The notes under the pieces: generated by a model | What the model saw: only the letters and a program-made list of their open reading frames with translations | What the model was told of the DNA's origin: nothing | Database searches by the model: none | From: Leptolyngbya sp. O-77 | GTDB lineage: Bacteria; Cyanobacteriota; Cyanobacteriia; Elainellales; Elainellaceae | DNA: 64,000 nt | Assembly (NCBI RefSeq): GCF_001548395.1 | Contig: NZ_AP017367.1 | Span: forward strand, 3,943,001-4,007,000 | Direction of reading: 5' to 3' | Shown here: piece by piece, positions 54,728 through 62,970 of the stretch | Layout of the letters: the number at the start of each line of letters is the position of its first letter | How positions within the stretch are numbered: the stretch's first letter is position 1 | Translations under genes and position numbers: made by a program

Positions 54728-55549
54728 CTAAAGCGTCATGAACATCCGCCGATCAAGTGTCCGGGGATCATGACTTTCCATGAAGTGTGTCAGGTCTTCG
54801 TCGCTTTCGAGTCGCCCATCGACCAAGCTGACGATGCGATCGGCAATGTCAAGGATGCGATTGTCGTGGGTCACCATCAAAATCGTGCAGTTTCGCTCTT
54901 TGGCCAACTGCTGCATCAGTTCTACGACTTCGCGGCCGCTTTTTTTGTCGAGGGCGGCGGTGGGTTCGTCTGCCAGGATGAGGTTTGGCTGGTTGACCAG
55001 GGCACGGGCGATCGCCACTCGCTGCTTTTGCCCACCAGAGAGGGCGCGGGGTTTGTAATCGACCCGTTCTCCCAGACCCAACCGGGTCAGCATGGCAACG
55101 GCTTGCTCTCGCTTGGTACGCCAGTTGGACATTAGTTCCACTGCCATCTCTACATTCTGAGACGCAGTGAGCGAATCAAACAGGTTGTGGGCCTGAAAGA
55201 TAAAGCCGATATTGCGTCGCACTTCCACGAGTTGCCCCCGGCCCATGCCCACCAGTTCGCGCCCCAGCACCTTGAGACTGCCATCTTGCACGGTTCGCAG
55301 TGCGCCGATCAGCGTCAGCAGCGTGGTTTTGCCGGAGCCGGATGGGCCGGTCATGATGACAATTTGCCCCGGCAGCAGGTCGAGGTTGATGTCGTAAAGA
55401 ACCTGCTTCTGGAGTTCGCCCTGGCCAAAAAAATAGTTGAGGTTGCGAATCTGAACCGTGGCGCTCGGCGAGGGTGCCATAATTGCTGTCGCGCCAGCAG
55501 CGGGGTTGGGTTCAGCCGTAGGGCGATCGCCCTCCAAGTTTTCCATCAT
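54728..55549 (-). CDS. devA: DevA-family ABC transporter ATP-binding protein
   Basis: 273 residues. A 30-residue Ala/Pro leader precedes VQIRNLNYFFGQGELQKQVL, a form typical of cyanobacterial DevA. Walker A GPSGSGKTT, Q-loop IGFIFQAHNLFDSLTA, signature LSGGQKQRVAIARAL, Walker B LILADEPTAALD. In heterocyst formers DevBCA with a TolC-like porin exports glycolipids; the same family serves other efflux systems. No devB (membrane-fusion) or devC (permease) gene is adjacent, so partner and cargo are unknown. Confidence 0.88.
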   Translation of the reverse strand: MMENLEGDRPTAEPNPAAGATAIMAPSPSATVQIRNLNYFFGQGELQKQVLYDINLDLLPGQIVIMTGPSGSGKTTLLTLIGALRTVQDGSLKVLGRELVGMGRGQLVEVRRNIGFIFQAHNLFDSLTASQNVEMAVELMSNWRTKREQAVAMLTRLGLGERVDYKPRALSGGQKQRVAIARALVNQPNLILADEPTAALDKKSGREVVELMQQLAKERNCTILMVTHDNRILDIADRIVSLVDGRLESDEDLTHFMESHDPRTLDRRMFMTL

Positions 55550-55614
55550 GTAGAAACACTTGAAACTTGCCAGGAGTAGCCTCTCGGCCTAGCCCAGCTT
55601 GCTCTCCATTATCG

Positions 55615-56853
55615 CTACTGCAACGTGGTTTTGGAGACGATCCGAGTCCTTTTGCGATCGCTCTCCGACAGTTCCTCGCCCTCTTGCAGGCGGGTGGCGT
55701 TTTCTTGCAGTACAGTGGCAGCCGTCTGGTCGCCCATTTGCAGCGCAGTCTTGGCAGCAGATTGCAGCATGGTAGCCGCCCCAGCGCGATCGCCCTGTTG
55801 CAGCTTTTGCTCAGCGATCTGGGTCTGGCGATATTTGCCTAGTGCCAGGACATGCTGCTGCACCTGCGGGTCGGGCGCTGGCTGGAATGTGGTCACCACG
55901 CTCGCTTCAACGATCACCGGATCGCTCAGCACGCTCTCCAAATTCTGCGCCGGGTCATCGTAGCGCACCTGCACCTGCACCAGCGGATGCCGCCCCACGG
56001 GAAGCTGCGAAGCATACAGGTTTGCCAACACCACACGCGGCGAGTCTACCATCAGGTCACCCAAGCGCACCGACACCTGCCCCGCCTCCTGAATCGGCTG
56101 CAATTCTACCGTTTCGGGCACCACCTGCGCCACAGGCTTTAGCTCTGCCAGCCGCACACCGGGCATCATTCTCAGCAGCAGATAGGCATTCGTCAGCCCA
56201 ACAGACTGCACCCGGCTAAACAGGCGCGTAAACTCCAGCAGCGCGTCTTCTGGAGTCTGGATATAGGTCAACGCACCGCCGCCTGCATCGGCAATCTGTT
56301 CCAAAATGTCCTGGTTCCAGTGGTCGCCAAAGCCCAGCGTATTCAGCGTCAGGTTATATTCCGCTGCCAGGTGCGCCAGCTTCAGACATCGATCGTTGTC
56401 GCCGTGTTCGTTTTCGCCATCCGTCAGCAAAAACGCCTGAGAAATCGTGTCTTTTTTCGCCTTGGCCAGTTCTTCAATGCCCAGCCGCATTCCTTCGTCG
56501 ATGCAGGTGCCGCCGCTGGTTTTGAGTTTGCTAATTTCGCTCTTGATGCCCACTGGGTTTTCGATCACCTGGTTGGGCACTAGCACCTTGGCTTTGTGAT
56601 CAAAAACGACGATCGAGAGGCGATCGCCCGGCGACAGGCTATCCACAATTTTCAGCGCCGCCTGCTTGACGGTTTCCATTGGGCGACCGTTCATCGAGCC
56701 ACTGTGATCCAAAATCAAGCAAAGGTTCAGCGGTGCCGTGCGACCGGACGAAGCGGCGATCGCCGACATCGAAATTGCCAACTGCCGCTGACTGCTCACC
56801 TGCGCCACATCCAAATTGGCATCACTCAGCGACGCTTGCAGACCCACTTTCAT
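55615..56853 (-). CDS. von Willebrand factor type A domain protein
   Basis: 412 residues. The VWA domain (about 40-230) has a complete MIDAS motif, Asp49-x-Ser51-x-Ser53 in LILDHSGSMNGRP, a conserved Thr in SGGTCIDEGMRLG and Asp in LLTDGENEHGD. A beta-rich middle (240-340) and a helical, Gln/Ala-rich C-terminus (350-412: LQQGDRAGAATMLQSAAKTA) follow. No signal peptide is seen. Cyanobacterial proteins of this layout are of unknown function; MIDAS domains bind partners through a metal ion. Confidence 0.9.
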   Translation of the reverse strand: MKVGLQASLSDANLDVAQVSSQRQLAISMSAIAASSGRTAPLNLCLILDHSGSMNGRPMETVKQAALKIVDSLSPGDRLSIVVFDHKAKVLVPNQVIENPVGIKSEISKLKTSGGTCIDEGMRLGIEELAKAKKDTISQAFLLTDGENEHGDNDRCLKLAHLAAEYNLTLNTLGFGDHWNQDILEQIADAGGGALTYIQTPEDALLEFTRLFSRVQSVGLTNAYLLLRMMPGVRLAELKPVAQVVPETVELQPIQEAGQVSVRLGDLMVDSPRVVLANLYASQLPVGRHPLVQVQVRYDDPAQNLESVLSDPVIVEASVVTTFQPAPDPQVQQHVLALGKYRQTQIAEQKLQQGDRAGAATMLQSAAKTALQMGDQTAATVLQENATRLQEGEELSESDRKRTRIVSKTTLQ

Positions 56854-57262
56854 AGCCCCAGGCTCCAGTCTAAGAGAATGTGTTGAGAAGGAATACGTCG
56901 AGAACCCGCAGCATTCCCTTGCAAGGTGAGGTACGCCCTTGCCCTAAAAGACAAAGGTTTCGCAGTCCGGTTTCGTAACCCCCTGCAAACCTCACTCGCT
57001 TCCAAAACGCTGTATTTTTATGTTCTGCCTCTTCAATACTCCAACGCCCCCATTCCCGATTCCGTAAACTGCCCCAATCTTCTCACGCTTTTCCCAAACC
57101 CCTGATGGGCCAGCCCTCTCGACCGCTGCGATGCCCCTCACGCTACTATGGTATAAGCGGCGTTCGTAGAAACAGCGCAGTTCATACGCTAATTCAGGCG
57201 TAAGTCCTCCCGCAAGTTCACACGCCAACCGTTTCGGCAAGCGTCCAGGCGAGTTTGACCCT
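56854..57262. other. Divergent intergenic region before the clp cluster
   Basis: About 410 bases without a gene, between the VWA gene and the first clp gene, read in opposite directions. A TATGGTATAA at about 57148-57157 resembles a -10 region for the clp cluster. No operator identified. Confidence 0.45.
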
Positions 57263-57955
57263 ATGAGTTCATCGATTAAGGCCGTTCAGTCCAACTATTA
57301 CTACGGGGATGCTGCCTATCGCACACCCCCGCCTGACCTACCCTCGCTACTGCTCAAAGAGCGCATCATTTACCTGGGGCTGCCGCTGGTCTCGTCAGAC
57401 GACCTCAAGCGCCAGTTAGGGGTCGATGTGACCAAGCTGATCATCGCGCAACTCCTCTACCTCCAGTTCGACGACCCTGAAAAGCCCATTTACTTTTACA
57501 TCAACTCGACAGGCACCTCCTGGTATACCAACGACGCGATCGGCTACGAAACCGAAGCCTTCGCCATCTGCGACACCATTTCCTACGTCAAACCTCCGGT
57601 CCACACTATCTGCATTGGCCAGGCAATGGGTACGGCGGCGATGATCCTGTCCGCTGGCACTAAAGGCTTCCGCGCCAGCCTGCCCCATGCCACCATCGTG
57701 CTGAATCAGCCCCGCACGGGCATGGGCCAGGCCCAGGCAACCGACATCCAGATCCGCGCCCGCGAAGTGCTGATTAACAAGCAGGCCACCCTAGAAATCC
57801 TTTCCCGCAATACAGGTCAACCCGTCGAGAAAATTGCCAAGGACACCGACCGCATCTTCTACATGAACCCCTACGAAGCCAAGGAATACGGGCTGATTGA
57901 TCGCGTTCTCGAAAGCGCCAAGGAATTGCCTAAACAGGTTCCAGCGCTGACCTAG
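57263..57955 (+). CDS. clpR: ClpR, catalytically inactive ClpP paralogue
   Basis: 230 residues. The start AVQSNYYYGDAAYRTPPPDL and block STGTSWYTNDAIGYETEAF match what I recall of ClpR of Synechocystis. In the alignment with the active neighbour at 58846, the catalytic Ser is replaced by Gly123 (IGQAMGTAAM) and the catalytic His by Asn148 (HATIVLNQP). The subunit thus cannot cleave. In cyanobacteria ClpR forms a mixed ring with ClpP3 that works with ClpC, and this protease takes part in NblA-linked protein breakdown. It leads a tandem of three clp genes. Confidence 0.92.
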   Translation: MSSSIKAVQSNYYYGDAAYRTPPPDLPSLLLKERIIYLGLPLVSSDDLKRQLGVDVTKLIIAQLLYLQFDDPEKPIYFYINSTGTSWYTNDAIGYETEAFAICDTISYVKPPVHTICIGQAMGTAAMILSAGTKGFRASLPHATIVLNQPRTGMGQAQATDIQIRAREVLINKQATLEILSRNTGQPVEKIAKDTDRIFYMNPYEAKEYGLIDRVLESAKELPKQVPALT

Positions 57956-58087
57956 AAGTCTCAACAAGTCGCATTAACAAGATGATGAGACGTGCGGTGA
58001 GGATGGGAATCGCTGATATTCCAGGGCTTCCCCGCTTTCATCGCTCTATCTGTCATCCTTACATCCCTCCAACTCACAGTCTTTTCC

Positions 58088-58750
58088 ATGTCTGTAGATC
58101 CCGTCCTCCGTGTTCCCTACAACATCCCCGGTAGTCCCTACTGGCAGTGGATCAACATCTACACCCGCATGAGCCAGGAGCGGATTATCTTTCTCAACCA
58201 GCCCATTACCGACGGATTCGCCAATTCCATCATTTCGGCGCTGCTGTACCTAGACTCGCAAGACCAGAGCAAGCCGATTTACTTTTATATCAACTCGCTG
58301 GGCGATCCGCTGATGGCGGGCATGGGATCGATGGCAATTGGCATGATGTCGATTAATGCTGGACTTGCCATCTATGACACGATGCAGCACATCAAGGCAC
58401 CCATTCTCACCATTTGTATGGGTCAGTGTTTTGGCATGGCGACGGTGCTGCTGTCGGCGGGCACGAAGGGCAAACGCGCCAGCCTGCCGCATACCATGAT
58501 CGCCCTCGCCCATCCCCAAAGCGGCTCTCGCGGCCAGGCAACCGACATCGAGATTAATGCAAAGGAAGTGCTGAACAAGCAGCGTATCGTCATAGAACTG
58601 CTCTCGGAAACCACCGGACAGCCTTTTGAGCGCATTCATGAGGACATGGATCGGATGTTTTATCTCACGCCGACTCAGGCAAAAGAGTACGGACTAATCG
58701 ACCTGGTACTAGAAAGCCCGAAGCTGGCAGGAGCAGGAGTTGGGCGCTAG
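58088..58750 (+). CDS. Second ClpP-like subunit without catalytic Ser/His and with a 14-residue insertion
   Basis: 220 residues, ClpP fold (RVPYNIPGSPYWQWINIYTR, ERIIFLNQPITDGFANSIIS). The Ser position is Gly116 (MGQCFGMAT) and the His position is Ala141 (MIALAHP), although His142 is adjacent. Relative to ClpP, about 14 extra residues (GMGSMAIGMMSINA in outline) are inserted after INSLGDPLM, rich in Met and Gly. It is not one of the classic set ClpP1, ClpP2, ClpP3 and ClpR as I remember it. It starts 132 bp after clpR and ends 95 bp before clpP. It probably enters the ClpR/ClpP ring or a separate one. Confidence 0.88.
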   Translation: MSVDPVLRVPYNIPGSPYWQWINIYTRMSQERIIFLNQPITDGFANSIISALLYLDSQDQSKPIYFYINSLGDPLMAGMGSMAIGMMSINAGLAIYDTMQHIKAPILTICMGQCFGMATVLLSAGTKGKRASLPHTMIALAHPQSGSRGQATDIEINAKEVLNKQRIVIELLSETTGQPFERIHEDMDRMFYLTPTQAKEYGLIDLVLESPKLAGAGVGR

Positions 58751-58845
58751 GGGATTCATGAGGCTCTCGACCGAATCCTTCCCCAGTTCCAACACCCCCC
58801 TCCTGTAGATTCCCATTACATACCCTTTCACCCCTTCAAAGACCT

Positions 58846-59451
58846 ATGCCAATTGGAATTCCTAGCGTCCCCTATCGCCTCCCTGGCAGTTCTTTTGAGC
58901 AGTGGATCAGCATCTACGAGCGGCTGTTTCGGGAGCGGATTATTTTTCTAGCAGAAGAGGTAGACGACGGCATTGCAAATGCGATTGTCGCCTACATGCT
59001 TTATCTCGATTCGGACGACAACACGAAGCCCATCTATCTTTATATCAATTCACCGGGCGGCTCGGTGACAGCAGGCATGGCGATCTACGACACCATGCAG
59101 CACATCAAGTCGGAAGTGGTGACGATTTGCGTGGGGCTGGCGGCCTCGATGGGCGCGTTTTTGCTGACGGCGGGCGCAAAGGGTAAGCGACTGGCGCTGC
59201 CCCATGCGCGGATCATGATTCACCAGCCGCTGGGCGGAACGGGTCGTCGTCAGGCCACCGATATCGAAATCGAAGCGCGGCAGATTTTGCGGGTGCGCCA
59301 GGAACTCAATGAGATGATGGCGCTGCATACGGGCAAGACTGTGGAGCAGATTGAGAAAGATACCGATCGCGACTACTTTATGTCGGCGCAAGAGGCGGTG
59401 GAATACGGCTTGATTGACCGAGTGATTACGGATGCGAGCGCTCAAAGTTGA
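58846..59451 (+). CDS. clpP: ATP-dependent Clp protease proteolytic subunit (ClpP3-like)
   Basis: 201 residues with an intact triad: Ser101 in VGLAASMGAFLL, His126 in HARIMIHQPLGG, and an Asp at 172-175 in EKDTDRDYFM. It begins MPIGIPSVPYRLPGSSFEQW, as ClpP3 does in cyanobacteria. It is the only catalytic subunit of the three-gene cluster and forms the tetradecameric chamber with ClpR subunits, fed by ClpC/ClpX. Confidence 0.95.
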   Translation: MPIGIPSVPYRLPGSSFEQWISIYERLFRERIIFLAEEVDDGIANAIVAYMLYLDSDDNTKPIYLYINSPGGSVTAGMAIYDTMQHIKSEVVTICVGLAASMGAFLLTAGAKGKRLALPHARIMIHQPLGGTGRRQATDIEIEARQILRVRQELNEMMALHTGKTVEQIEKDTDRDYFMSAQEAVEYGLIDRVITDASAQS

Positions 59452-59577
59452 GATTTGAATTATTCAAAATTATTCAAAATTGAAATTTCTAGGAGCGAAC
59501 GATTACACTTGGAACGCTAAGTGTAGAACGCTAACGTGGAACGCTTGAGGCGATCGCCCGGTTGATGAGCCTTGTTG

Positions 59578-60270
59578 ATGAACCTTGCTGAGTGCTATCG
59601 GATTTTGGGACTGAGAAGCAGCGCCACCTACGAGGAGATTAAGTCTTCCTATCGGCGGCTGGCGCGGCGATATCATCCCGACCTGAATCCGGGGAGCGCT
59701 CAGCAGGCAGAGCAGTTCATCCAGGTGAATGCGGCCTATCGGCAACTCATGGAGTTGGTGCGTCCGACGGGCATGGGCGATCGCCCTCTGCCTGCCCCGC
59801 CGCGACCCGCACCAAGCGCAGCCGATGCTTCCCCATCCACAGCCTCGCCAAAAGCCACATCGCCCTCCTCCGCCCAAAAAGCCCAGACCCAGCGGAGTCC
59901 CACCGCACAGTCTGGCTCTGGCATTCGCAAGCGCCCGCCGATTCAGCGCAGCCCGGATGCCTCGCCGACGGATCATCAGCTCAAAGAGCATGTCTATAGC
60001 CGCCTCCAGCAGTTGTTGCGGCAGCAGCGCTATCCCCGCGCTGTCGCGCTGGTTGAAGGGCTGGCCCAGCGGTTGCCCAACGACCTGGAGGTGCGCCAAT
60101 GGCTGGCGATCGCCTATCAGCGCTGGGGTCGCCACTTGGTAGACCTGAAGCAGCCCGAAAAGGCCCGCACCTACCTCAACAAAGCCCTCCGCACCGACCC
60201 GCGCAATCGCGCCCTCTGGTTTGAGGTCGATCGAGATTTGCGCCGCCTGGATGGCATCGAGATTTTGTAG
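59578..60270 (+). CDS. DnaJ-domain protein with C-terminal TPR-like region
   Basis: I chose ATG 59578 (MNLAECYRILGLRSSATYEE), giving 230 residues; TTG codons just before it are in frame. The J domain (1-65) has the HPD tripeptide in RRLARRYHPDLNPG. A Pro/Ser/Ala linker (75-135) leads to a helical TPR-like region (140-215: LRQQRYPRAVALVEGLAQRL, YLNKALRTDPRNRALWFEVD). The J domain should stimulate a DnaK; the TPR part would choose the client. It follows the clp cluster in the same direction. Confidence 0.9.
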   Translation: MNLAECYRILGLRSSATYEEIKSSYRRLARRYHPDLNPGSAQQAEQFIQVNAAYRQLMELVRPTGMGDRPLPAPPRPAPSAADASPSTASPKATSPSSAQKAQTQRSPTAQSGSGIRKRPPIQRSPDASPTDHQLKEHVYSRLQQLLRQQRYPRAVALVEGLAQRLPNDLEVRQWLAIAYQRWGRHLVDLKQPEKARTYLNKALRTDPRNRALWFEVDRDLRRLDGIEIL

Positions 60271-60428
60271 GGGTCAGGAGTCAGGGGCTAGAGGTCAGGG
60301 GACAGGGATTAGGGGTTGAGGATTGGATAAGCTCTTGAGCTTGAAACCTGATTCCTGGCACCCGCTCCCTGGCACCTTATCCCTGAAGCTCGATTCCTAA
60401 CCCCTAACCCCCAACCCCCAAACCCTCA
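60271..60428. repeat. Inverted G-rich/C-rich repeat cassette between convergent genes
   Basis: G-rich AGGGGTCAGG/AGGGGTTGAGG units at 60271-60325 face C-rich TCCCTGA, CCTAACCCCTAACC units at 60375-60428. The two sides are partly complementary. It fills the junction between the DnaJ gene (end 60270) and the lipoprotein gene (end 60429). CCTAACCCC units are shared with 21440-21485. Confidence 0.7.
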
Positions 60429-60986
60429 CTACGGCGTTGCCTTGAGGACTGTCCGCTCTGCTGGGTCGAGGGTAAATTCTAGCGGGATGCGGTCTTCGTA
60501 AGCTTTCACAACCTGGCGATAAACCTCGTAGCGTGTGGGCAGCGTGCGGTTGTCTTCGCCGGGGCGACGGAACGTGATGGTGTAGTCAACCGTTTTGTTT
60601 AGTCGGGGTGTGCCGGGTCTTTCCTGTCGCTGCTGGCGGGCTTCGACATCATCAATCGTTGGTTTGGGCGGCAGGGCGGGCCACCAGAGTCCCTGCTCGT
60701 CGGGGCCGGTGACTGCGCCATCGGGCTTTTGACCGTTGCGATTTTCTAGCGAGGTCGAGGCAAATTTTTCGATGCGGGGGGGACGTTCACCCGGCCGGTT
60801 TGCGCCCTCATATTCCACCAGCCAGGTGTAGGTCGTCGTGGCGGTGGCCTGATATTGGGTCGAAATGGGGGTTTCACAGCCGCCTAGCGCCAGCATGGGC
60901 AAGCTAGCCAGCAGCAGGGCTGCTCGTCGCCAGGGGCGAGTTCGGGTGGCTTTGCGCGGGAGGGGCGATCGCAGAGATGGGGTCAT
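60429..60986 (-). CDS. Cyanobacterial lipoprotein of unknown function
   Basis: 185 residues. A basic n-region (KATRTRPWRR) and hydrophobic stretch end in lipobox ALGGC, so Cys at about 38 is the lipidation site. The mature part is beta-rich with TTTYTWLVEYEGANRPGERP, Pro-rich PALPPKPTIDDVEARQQRQE, and VDYTITFRRPGEDNRTLPTR. No domain recognised. It is probably anchored to the outer face of the plasma or outer membrane. It has three repetitive junctions downstream shared with the DnaJ gene. Confidence 0.7.
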   Translation of the reverse strand: MTPSLRSPLPRKATRTRPWRRAALLLASLPMLALGGCETPISTQYQATATTTYTWLVEYEGANRPGERPPRIEKFASTSLENRNGQKPDGAVTGPDEQGLWWPALPPKPTIDDVEARQQRQERPGTPRLNKTVDYTITFRRPGEDNRTLPTRYEVYRQVVKAYEDRIPLEFTLDPAERTVLKATP

Positions 60987-61632
60987 ATGTGCCTTCTATC
61001 CGACTTTTCAAACTATCCAAGACTTTTCAAAAACTGTTTAAGCAGTTTCGACGCAGGTATTTTAACTGCGAATACTGGCGGATGTTCATGATCCAATTCT
61101 GTTCTTGTGTTGCACAGGCTGATGCGAGAGGCGGACACTTTTCGCAAACGTCACAGCCGCTCCCTTTTCTAACTGATGTTGAGAATTTGAGAAATTGCCT
61201 GGCCAGCTTAGCCCGCGCAAAGAAAGTCGCACTGAGAATGTTTTGTATAGGCGATCGCCCTCATGGAGCTGAAAAACCGAGACAAAATGGGCTAAAAATT
61301 GTGGCTCTCGAAATTTGAGAAGCGCCCTTTCTCCTGGTTTGAAATTTGGCTCAACTGGCTGTATGCAGGTTTTTCACAATGCAAGACGGACTGCTAAAAT
61401 GTGCAGCTTGGTTGGGTTGAATTAATTTTGATCCGCCCTGTGAAAATGGCGCTATAGTCAATAGGCGAAAAGCCCTCAAGCGATGCTCGGTCTCATTTTT
61501 GGCTTTAAATAAGCAGCTTTAAGCAAAGAATCAGCTTTAAGCAAGGCGGCTTTAAGCAGCGCAGGCAGGCAGCGTAGGCAGGCATTTTTCAGATTTTCAC
61601 TGCCCGTTTCCACGCAGCTCAAGGATGTTTGA
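60987..61632. other. Intergenic region upstream of the RTX-type gene
   Basis: About 650 bases without a gene I trust; a frame at 60977-61318 is basic and without family features. A CAGCTTTAAGCA unit occurs at 61514-61525 and 61532-61543 with a third, shorter copy at about 61549-61558, an 18-bp period. GGCAGGCAG units follow. TTGATC at 61428-61433 and TATAGT at 61453-61458 are a possible weak promoter. Confidence 0.5.
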
Positions 61633-62859
61633 ATGGCAACGATTACCGGCGATTCCCAAAACAACCGTATACAAGGCACTTCTGATAATGACAGTATTTT
61701 TGGCGGTGCTGGGAACGATACGCTATTAGGTTTGGGGGGGGATGATCGGCTTTTTGGGGAAGCCGGGGACGATCGCCTCGAAGGGGGCATCGGCAATGAT
61801 TTGCTAGACGGCGGCGCAGGAGACGATACGCTGGACGGCGGCGCGGGAACCGATACGCTGACTGGGGGAGCCGGAAACAACACCTATATTATTGATGCAC
61901 CGGGCGATCGCATCGTTCAAAGCAACAACCAGTCCATCACCACGGTTCAATCTTCCATTACGTTTAACCTCAGCGCTCTAGGGCTGTCGGCGGGTCTGCA
62001 AAATCTGATCTTGTTGGGCAACGCCGACATCAACGCCACGGGCAATAGTAGGGATAACGTTCTGGTGGGCAATCGCGGCAGCAACGTGCTGCGCGGGTTG
62101 GCGGGCGACGATCGCATTTCTGGCGGCTCAGGCGGCAACGACCTGCTGGATGGCGGCGCGGGTAACGATATTTTGGTGGGCAACGCAGGCAACAACACCT
62201 TCGTGATCGACAGTCCGGGCGATCGCATTTTGGGCGCAGGACGCGGCATTGACACGGTTGAGTCCTTAGTAGACTATGCGCTGGTGCGGGGGCTGGAGAA
62301 CTGCAATCTGCGGGGCGATGCGCGGATCTGCGTCGGCAATCGGTTCAACAACGCGCTGACGGGCAACCGCAACGACAACACCCTCATCGGCGGGATGGGG
62401 GCGGATACGCTGCTGGGCAACGACGGCAACGACAAACTCAGCGGCGGCCAAGGCGACGACGACCTCACGGGTGGACGAGGCAACGACACGCTAACCGGGG
62501 GAGAAGGGCGCGATTTGTTCTACTACCGGAGCGATCGCAGCTTTAGAACCAGCGACTTCGGGCGCGATACCATTACCGATTTCCGGGGCACAGACAGCAT
62601 TGTTCTATCGCGGCGCACCTTCGGACTCCGCAGCAGTCGCGGCTTTGGGTTTAGCCAAGACAGCGAATTTGCCGTAGTGGCCAATAATCGCCTGGCCGCC
62701 AGCAGCAGCGCCCGCATCGTCTACAGCACCGGGTCGCGCACGCTGTTTCTCAACGCTAACGGCAGCAGCGGCGGCTTTGGCTCCTCTAGCAGCAGCGGCG
62801 CATTTATCGTGTTTAGCAGCAACACTAACCTCAGCACCCTCAGCTTCCTGATTGTCTAG
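61633..62859 (+). CDS. RTX-type calcium-binding repeat protein
   Basis: 408 residues, ATG 61633. There are three blocks of glycine-rich nonapeptides of the form GGxGxDxLx: residues about 20-85 (FGGAGNDTLLGLGGDD), 140-190 and 235-300 (GGQGDDDLTGGRGNDTLTGG). Two copies of a strand module with NTYIID/NTFVIDSPGDRI lie between. The C-terminal region (DLFYYRSDRSFRTSDFGRDT, ITDFRGTDSIVLSRR) is the usual end of such proteins and probably carries the type I secretion signal. Calcium binding should fold it outside the cell. No N-terminal signal peptide and no adjacent type I exporter. Confidence 0.9.
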   Translation: MATITGDSQNNRIQGTSDNDSIFGGAGNDTLLGLGGDDRLFGEAGDDRLEGGIGNDLLDGGAGDDTLDGGAGTDTLTGGAGNNTYIIDAPGDRIVQSNNQSITTVQSSITFNLSALGLSAGLQNLILLGNADINATGNSRDNVLVGNRGSNVLRGLAGDDRISGGSGGNDLLDGGAGNDILVGNAGNNTFVIDSPGDRILGAGRGIDTVESLVDYALVRGLENCNLRGDARICVGNRFNNALTGNRNDNTLIGGMGADTLLGNDGNDKLSGGQGDDDLTGGRGNDTLTGGEGRDLFYYRSDRSFRTSDFGRDTITDFRGTDSIVLSRRTFGLRSSRGFGFSQDSEFAVVANNRLAASSSARIVYSTGSRTLFLNANGSSGGFGSSSSSGAFIVFSSNTNLSTLSFLIV

Positions 62860-62970
62860 AACCCCCTTCCTGTCAGAACTTCCTGACCTCCTATCTGCCC
62901 CTTGGCTGACAACCCCTAACAGTGGATTGGGGTTATGATAGAAGGCATTGTTGATATTTCTTAATACTGG

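Noticed and set aside
60977..61318. 113-codon open frame upstream of the RTX-type gene
   Set aside because: Overlaps the start of the lipoprotein gene on the other strand, no recognisable features, poor codon pattern.
61947..62489. Long minus-strand frames opposite the RTX repeats
   Set aside because: Antisense of GGxGxD repeats gives long stop-free frames by composition; the plus frame has clear RTX motifs.
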